From positions 1 to 34,031 of the forward strand of contig NZ_FQZD01000040.1 in NCBI RefSeq assembly GCF_900141835.1: a DNA stretch of 34,031 nucleotides. Direction: 5' to 3'. Both the position numbers and the translations under genes were made by a program. Positions within the stretch are counted from its first letter, which is position 1. The number at the start of each line of letters is the position of its first letter. This DNA comes from Propionispora hippei DSM 15287 (GTDB taxonomy: Bacteria; Bacillota; Negativicutes; Propionisporales; Propionisporaceae). Below are positions 30,971 to 34,031 of this stretch, one piece after another. The notes under the pieces are model-generated. The model did no database searches and was not told the DNA's origin. It saw nothing but the letters and a program-made list of their open reading frames with translations.

Positions 30971-31204
30971 CATCGTTTTCTAGTATTTATCATCATATTT
31001 ATCGCAAAGAATGTGAAAAAAGTTACATGTGTTAATGCTCCCCAAACTCTGAAACTGTCATTTCTTCACGGGTCTTTCCCGTAAGGCTTCATTGCCGTCG
31101 GCTTACCGATGCCCTGTATTTCAAAAAATTTAGTGAAGTATGGCATTAAAAATGCCGTCAGGGAGAGTATCGGATAGTTTAAAGACACGCCCTGGGGTTT
31201 TAAA

Positions 31205-31233
31205 ATGACGTCAACCGGGCATCATGCTATAAT
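31205..31233 (+). promoter_or_regulatory. Promoter of the DUF1624-type gene
   Basis: -35 ATGACG (31205-31210), 17-bp spacer, extended -10 TGCTATAAT (31225-31233). The rest of 30971-31200 holds small hairpins but no gene. Confidence 0.6.
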
Positions 31234-31268
31234 AAAGAGAGTTTATCTTTTGTTCTACGAGGTTTCTT

Positions 31269-31967
31269 ATGGTTACACCTTCTGTCCGGATTCGCGAGAT
31301 CGACTTGCTGCGGGCCTTGGCTATTGTACTGATGACCCTGTTTCACGCCATTTTTGACGCGGCGGAATTTTACGATGCCGATATAAGCTATACCAGCGGC
31401 ATGTGGTATTATATCGGCAAGTTTTCGGCCATCCTGTTCCTGCTGACCTCGGGCATCAGCGTCACCTTAGGCTCCCATAGCCTGGAACGGGGGCTGACTG
31501 TACTGGCAGCCGGCCTGCTGGTCATCGCCGCTACCTATTGGTTTAGCCCTGCCAGCTTTGTCATTTTCGGTATCCTGCAGCTCATCGGGACAAGCATGCT
31601 GACCTATCCGCTGTTGCGGCGGCTTTCCTGCCCGCTCCTTGCGCTGCTGGCCAGCGCTACCTGGCTGGCCGGCCTCAGCCTGCAGGGCATAACCACCGGC
31701 AGTCTTTATCTGCTGCCGTTTGGTGTCACACCGCCGTTCTTTGCCTCGCTGGACTATTATCCCCTGCTGCCCTGGTATGGCTTTTTTGTGGCCGGCGTAC
31801 TGCTGGGCAAAGTCTGCTATCCGGCGCGGCAGCCGTTGTTTCCCAACTTGCCGGATCAGCACCTGCTGACCGGTCTGGAGTGGCTGGGACGTCATTCGCT
31901 CCTTACCTATTTGGTCCACCAGCCGGTTCTGCTACTCCTGTTTGCCATCTTTATGCCGCTCCTTTAA
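31269..31967 (+). CDS. DUF1624 / heparan-alpha-glucosaminide N-acetyltransferase-like membrane protein
   Basis: A 232-residue integral membrane protein with about seven helices. The N-terminal motif RIREIDLLRALAIVLMTLFH is characteristic: an Arg/Asp pair at the start of the first helix and a conserved His at its end. Later landmarks are FGILQLIGTSML, PWYGFFVAGVLLGK and LEWLGRHSLLTYLVHQPVL, all typical of this family. Related proteins move acyl groups across the membrane onto sugars; the actual substrate is unknown. ATG follows GAGG by six bases. It is followed 60 bp later by a secreted glycoside hydrolase in the same direction, hinting at a role in a surface or exported polysaccharide. Confidence 0.8.
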   Translation: MVTPSVRIREIDLLRALAIVLMTLFHAIFDAAEFYDADISYTSGMWYYIGKFSAILFLLTSGISVTLGSHSLERGLTVLAAGLLVIAATYWFSPASFVIFGILQLIGTSMLTYPLLRRLSCPLLALLASATWLAGLSLQGITTGSLYLLPFGVTPPFFASLDYYPLLPWYGFFVAGVLLGKVCYPARQPLFPNLPDQHLLTGLEWLGRHSLLTYLVHQPVLLLLFAIFMPLL

Positions 31968-32028
31968 ATCGGATGGGTTAATAGTCTTTCCTGCCTTGCC
32001 GACCTTTATGTAATGAGGTGACCGCTTG

Positions 32029-33696
32029 ATGTATACACTGTTTTTCCGGTCCCGTTTCCTGCTGCTTTATATCTGCTGTTTACTGCTTGCGCTGTTTACG
32101 CCGCTGGCTGCCCTGGCCGAGCCGGCCGGCACTCTTTACGTGATCAACGGCCTAACCGGCGGCGAGGACACCAGCCAGCCCGGCGACGATGTGAAAAAAA
32201 TCGAGCCTTTCAGCGACAGCCTTTATCAATATACCGATTTTGCCAATGGCTTCAGCCTGCGTTATCCCTCCGGCATGATCGCCGACGCTTCCCTTTCGGC
32301 CGTTCGCACCCTCTTTACCGACGGCCAGACCGAGATCCTGGTGTTTTATGATTCGCTTGCGGACAAGCAGTCCTCAGCCGCCGAACTGATCGAATACGGC
32401 AACCGCTTCCGCTACAACACGGCTGACCACCAAATCGAAACCGATAAAACCCTGTACATAAACGGACGCCAGGTTCATCTGCTCAAATGGACCCGCCGCC
32501 GTTTATCCCGCATCACCGGTGACAAGAATCATTATGTTTCGGCGGAAATCGTAAAAAACCCTTACGAGGTGTATACCTTGTTCATCAAGTCGGCCAAGCC
32601 GATTGAAAATGAGCTGGAACTCATCCGGAGCGTCTCGCTGTTCCCGCCCCAGGGGCACCCCGGTATCTATATGCGGCACAGCGCTTCCACCACTCCCCTG
32701 AACGAGGAAACCCGCGCCTTCCTGCGCACCTATTTCGCCCCGGACAGTTCCTTTCATTGGGGTGTGTTTGAACCCAGCGCCCCTTACAATATGACCAACC
32801 TGCTCCGGCTGGAAGAGTCCTTTGGCTACCGCTTCCCCTTTGTCATCCGCTATCAGTCACTGGATGAGAACATGCCCCTGCAGGGCTTACAAAACGCCTA
32901 CCAGCATCAGACTTATGTGGAGCTGACGCTGCAGACGCTGCTGCAGGAGGCCGGGGTGAACGCGCTCAAGCTCGGCGCGTCCGGTCAGGTTAACGCCGGC
33001 ATTGTCTATGATATGCTGGACGGTCAATATGATGACTACCTGGCCGAATATGCCCGGCGGCTAAAAGAATTCAACCACCCGGTGCTGTTTCGGCTGAATA
33101 ACGAAATGAACGGCGACTGGTGCTGGTATTCGGCCTATTATACCGGCAAGGACGCCGATCTCTACATCGCACTCTGGCGCTACATCCAAACGGTATTTGC
33201 CGACCATGGCGTGGACAATGTCGTCTGGGTCTGGAATCCCCACGACCTGTCGCGGCCGGATTTTAAATGGAACCATTATCTCATGTATTATCCCGGTGAT
33301 GAATATGTCGACCTGATCGGCCTGACCGGCTATAACACCGGTACCTACTTCCCGGGCGAACGGTGGCGGGAATTCAAAGACATCTATACGCCACTTTACA
33401 GCGAATATGCTTCCCTATTCAACAAGCCTTTCCTGATCACCGAATTCGGCTCCAATTCTGTCGGCGGCGACAAGGCGGCCTGGATTCGCGGCATGTTTGA
33501 CCATATGGCCGATTTCCCCCGCATTAAGGCAGCCATTTGGTGGAGCGGCATCGATTACGACCAATTGGGCCAGCCGGGACGCATTTACCTGATTAATGAA
33601 ACGGAGGAGATTATCCAGGTGTTCCGGGAGCGGCTGAAAGAGTATGAGCTCAGGCAGCAACCGGATTACAACACGAGACATAAAGAAAGCGGTTGA
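32029..33696 (+). CDS. Secreted GH26-like glycoside hydrolase
   Basis: A 555-residue exported protein. I take ATG at 32029 (GAGGTG eight bases before) rather than TTG at 32026. A signal peptide covers roughly residues 1-31, with a hydrophobic core and an AEP cleavage zone. Residues about 60-200 form an N-terminal domain I do not recognise. The C-terminal half (about 220-540) is a (beta/alpha)8 barrel of the GH26 (mannanase-type) pattern: FRLNNEMNGDWCWYSAYYTG places the acid/base at Glu359, and FLITEFGSNS places the nucleophile at Glu472, 113 residues apart. WVWNPHDL and IWWSGIDYD also fit. The substrate may be a beta-mannan or another beta-glycan. It follows the acyltransferase gene and ends in a strong terminator that overlaps the stop codon. 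Confidence 0.75.
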   Translation: MYTLFFRSRFLLLYICCLLLALFTPLAALAEPAGTLYVINGLTGGEDTSQPGDDVKKIEPFSDSLYQYTDFANGFSLRYPSGMIADASLSAVRTLFTDGQTEILVFYDSLADKQSSAAELIEYGNRFRYNTADHQIETDKTLYINGRQVHLLKWTRRRLSRITGDKNHYVSAEIVKNPYEVYTLFIKSAKPIENELELIRSVSLFPPQGHPGIYMRHSASTTPLNEETRAFLRTYFAPDSSFHWGVFEPSAPYNMTNLLRLEESFGYRFPFVIRYQSLDENMPLQGLQNAYQHQTYVELTLQTLLQEAGVNALKLGASGQVNAGIVYDMLDGQYDDYLAEYARRLKEFNHPVLFRLNNEMNGDWCWYSAYYTGKDADLYIALWRYIQTVFADHGVDNVVWVWNPHDLSRPDFKWNHYLMYYPGDEYVDLIGLTGYNTGTYFPGERWREFKDIYTPLYSEYASLFNKPFLITEFGSNSVGGDKAAWIRGMFDHMADFPRIKAAIWWSGIDYDQLGQPGRIYLINETEEIIQVFRERLKEYELRQQPDYNTRHKESG

Positions 33697-33724
33697 CAGT
33701 AAGATACTGTCAACCGCTTTCTTT
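33682..33724 (+). terminator. Strong 20-bp terminator after the hydrolase gene
   Basis: AAAGAAAGCGGTTGACAGTA pairs perfectly with TACTGTCAACCGCTTTCTTT around a three-base loop. The stop codon is inside the left arm. Confidence 0.9.
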
Positions 33725-33769
33725 ATACAGCTTGTTGAAAAAGTATATAGTATGAAAATGGTTTTTGAG

Positions 33770-33799
33770 GGTCCATGTAGAATTAATTCTGCATGGACC
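33770..33799 (+). terminator. Hairpin in IS leader
   Basis: GGTCCATG-AGAAT and ATTCT-CATGGACC form a near-perfect 30-base palindrome followed by TAATTTTG, 22 bp before the transposase start. It probably stops outside transcription from entering the transposase. Confidence 0.6.
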
Positions 33800-33821
33800 T
33801 AATTTTGTTAGGAGGTAGAGT

Positions 33822-34031
33822 ATGCTTAAAGAACGAGCACCTCAGCAGATGAAATTCGAATTAGTTTGTATTGATCAATTAGTTCCTGAAGATCACCTAC
33901 TTAGAAAGATAGATAAATACATAGATTTTTCGTTTATATACGAGAAGACCACCCCCTACTATTGTCAAGATAATGGACGACCACCCGTAGATCCGATTGT
34001 CCTTTTCAAAATGATCTTTATTGGCTATCTT
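33822..34031 (+). CDS. IS1182-family transposase, N-terminal part (runs off window)
   Basis: The first 70 residues of a transposase: MLKERAPQQMKFELVCIDQL, then VPEDHLLRKIDKYIDFSFIY, then GRPPVDPIVLFKMIFIGYL. This is the DUF772-type N-terminal region of IS1182/IS5-group transposases ('L.P.DHLLR.ID...DF.F' and 'GRP.VDP..L.K...IGYL'). ATG follows AGGAGG by seven bases. The catalytic part is outside the window. Confidence 0.85.
   Translation, partial: MLKERAPQQMKFELVCIDQLVPEDHLLRKIDKYIDFSFIYEKTTPYYCQDNGRPPVDPIVLFKMIFIGYL

Larger units (their letters stand above)
33726..34031 (+). mobile_element. Left end of an IS1182-like insertion sequence
   Basis: The sequence from about 33726 (ACAGCTTGTTGAAAAAG) to the window edge has the look of an IS left end: an AT-rich terminus, an internal hairpin, then a transposase start. 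The exact boundary and target duplication cannot be seen. Confidence 0.6.

Noticed and set aside
1-34031. CRISPR arrays, phage genes or a complete mobile island
   Set aside because: No regularly spaced repeats or phage structural genes were seen; only two IS ends at the window borders.

Overview
The window looks like chromosome from a diderm Firmicute, most likely a Negativicute (Sporomusaceae-like). It combines Firmicute-type ribosome binding sites and a single-chain clostridial PurL with outer-membrane machinery: a TonB-dependent receptor and an RND efflux pump. No gene fixes the genus, so this is an inference. The window is bounded by two unrelated insertion sequences: an IS30-like transposase start on the left (minus strand) and an IS1182-like transposase start on the right (plus strand). 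Both run off the window.

Positions 1-7400: the left IS appears to have cut off a divergent merR gene after three codons. It leaves a classic 19-bp-spacer MerR-type promoter in front of a flavoprotein-cupin operon. Next come a 25-residue holin-like toxin gene with a likely antisense RNA (a type I toxin-antitoxin locus), a patatin-like lipase, an ABC1/UbiB-family kinase, a DUF438-hemerythrin-PAS protein divergent from a DUF1858 protein, and a CGGC-family protein that lacks the CGGC cysteines.

Positions 7400-14620: an envelope/metal-sensing block. It holds an OmpR-type two-component system whose sensor has a Met/His-rich extracytoplasmic insert, a small secreted Met/His/Cys-containing protein (DUF2680/Spy-like), and a TonB receptor with the hallmarks of the OprC/NosA copper-receptor family. 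It ends with a divergent NarL-type two-component system. A 31-bp palindrome containing a near-consensus Fur box and two outward-facing -10 hexamers sits between the receptor and the NarL system.

Positions 14620-22250: a TetR regulator with its own palindromic operator, a periplasmic adaptor (with an extra in-frame N-terminal domain) translationally coupled to an RND pump, a second TetR preceded by a possible seven-residue leader peptide, a fragmented-looking membrane/TrkA-C region, and a Dabb protein. No outer-membrane TolC-type gene is present.

Positions 22250-34031: a LysR regulator, tRNA-Arg(ACG) with a strong promoter, a dense cluster of DnaA boxes beside an AT-rich stretch, purL, a CheY plus MshEN-like/CheX-like pair, malate dehydrogenase, a DUF1624-type membrane acyltransferase and a secreted GH26-like glycoside hydrolase.

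The best candidates for something unusual are the Fur-boxed copper-type receptor locus with its Met/His-rich sensor, the DnaA-box cluster away from any dnaA gene, the four-repeat MshEN-like/CheX fusion, and the type I toxin locus. All assignments are from reading the sequence; no database search was run.
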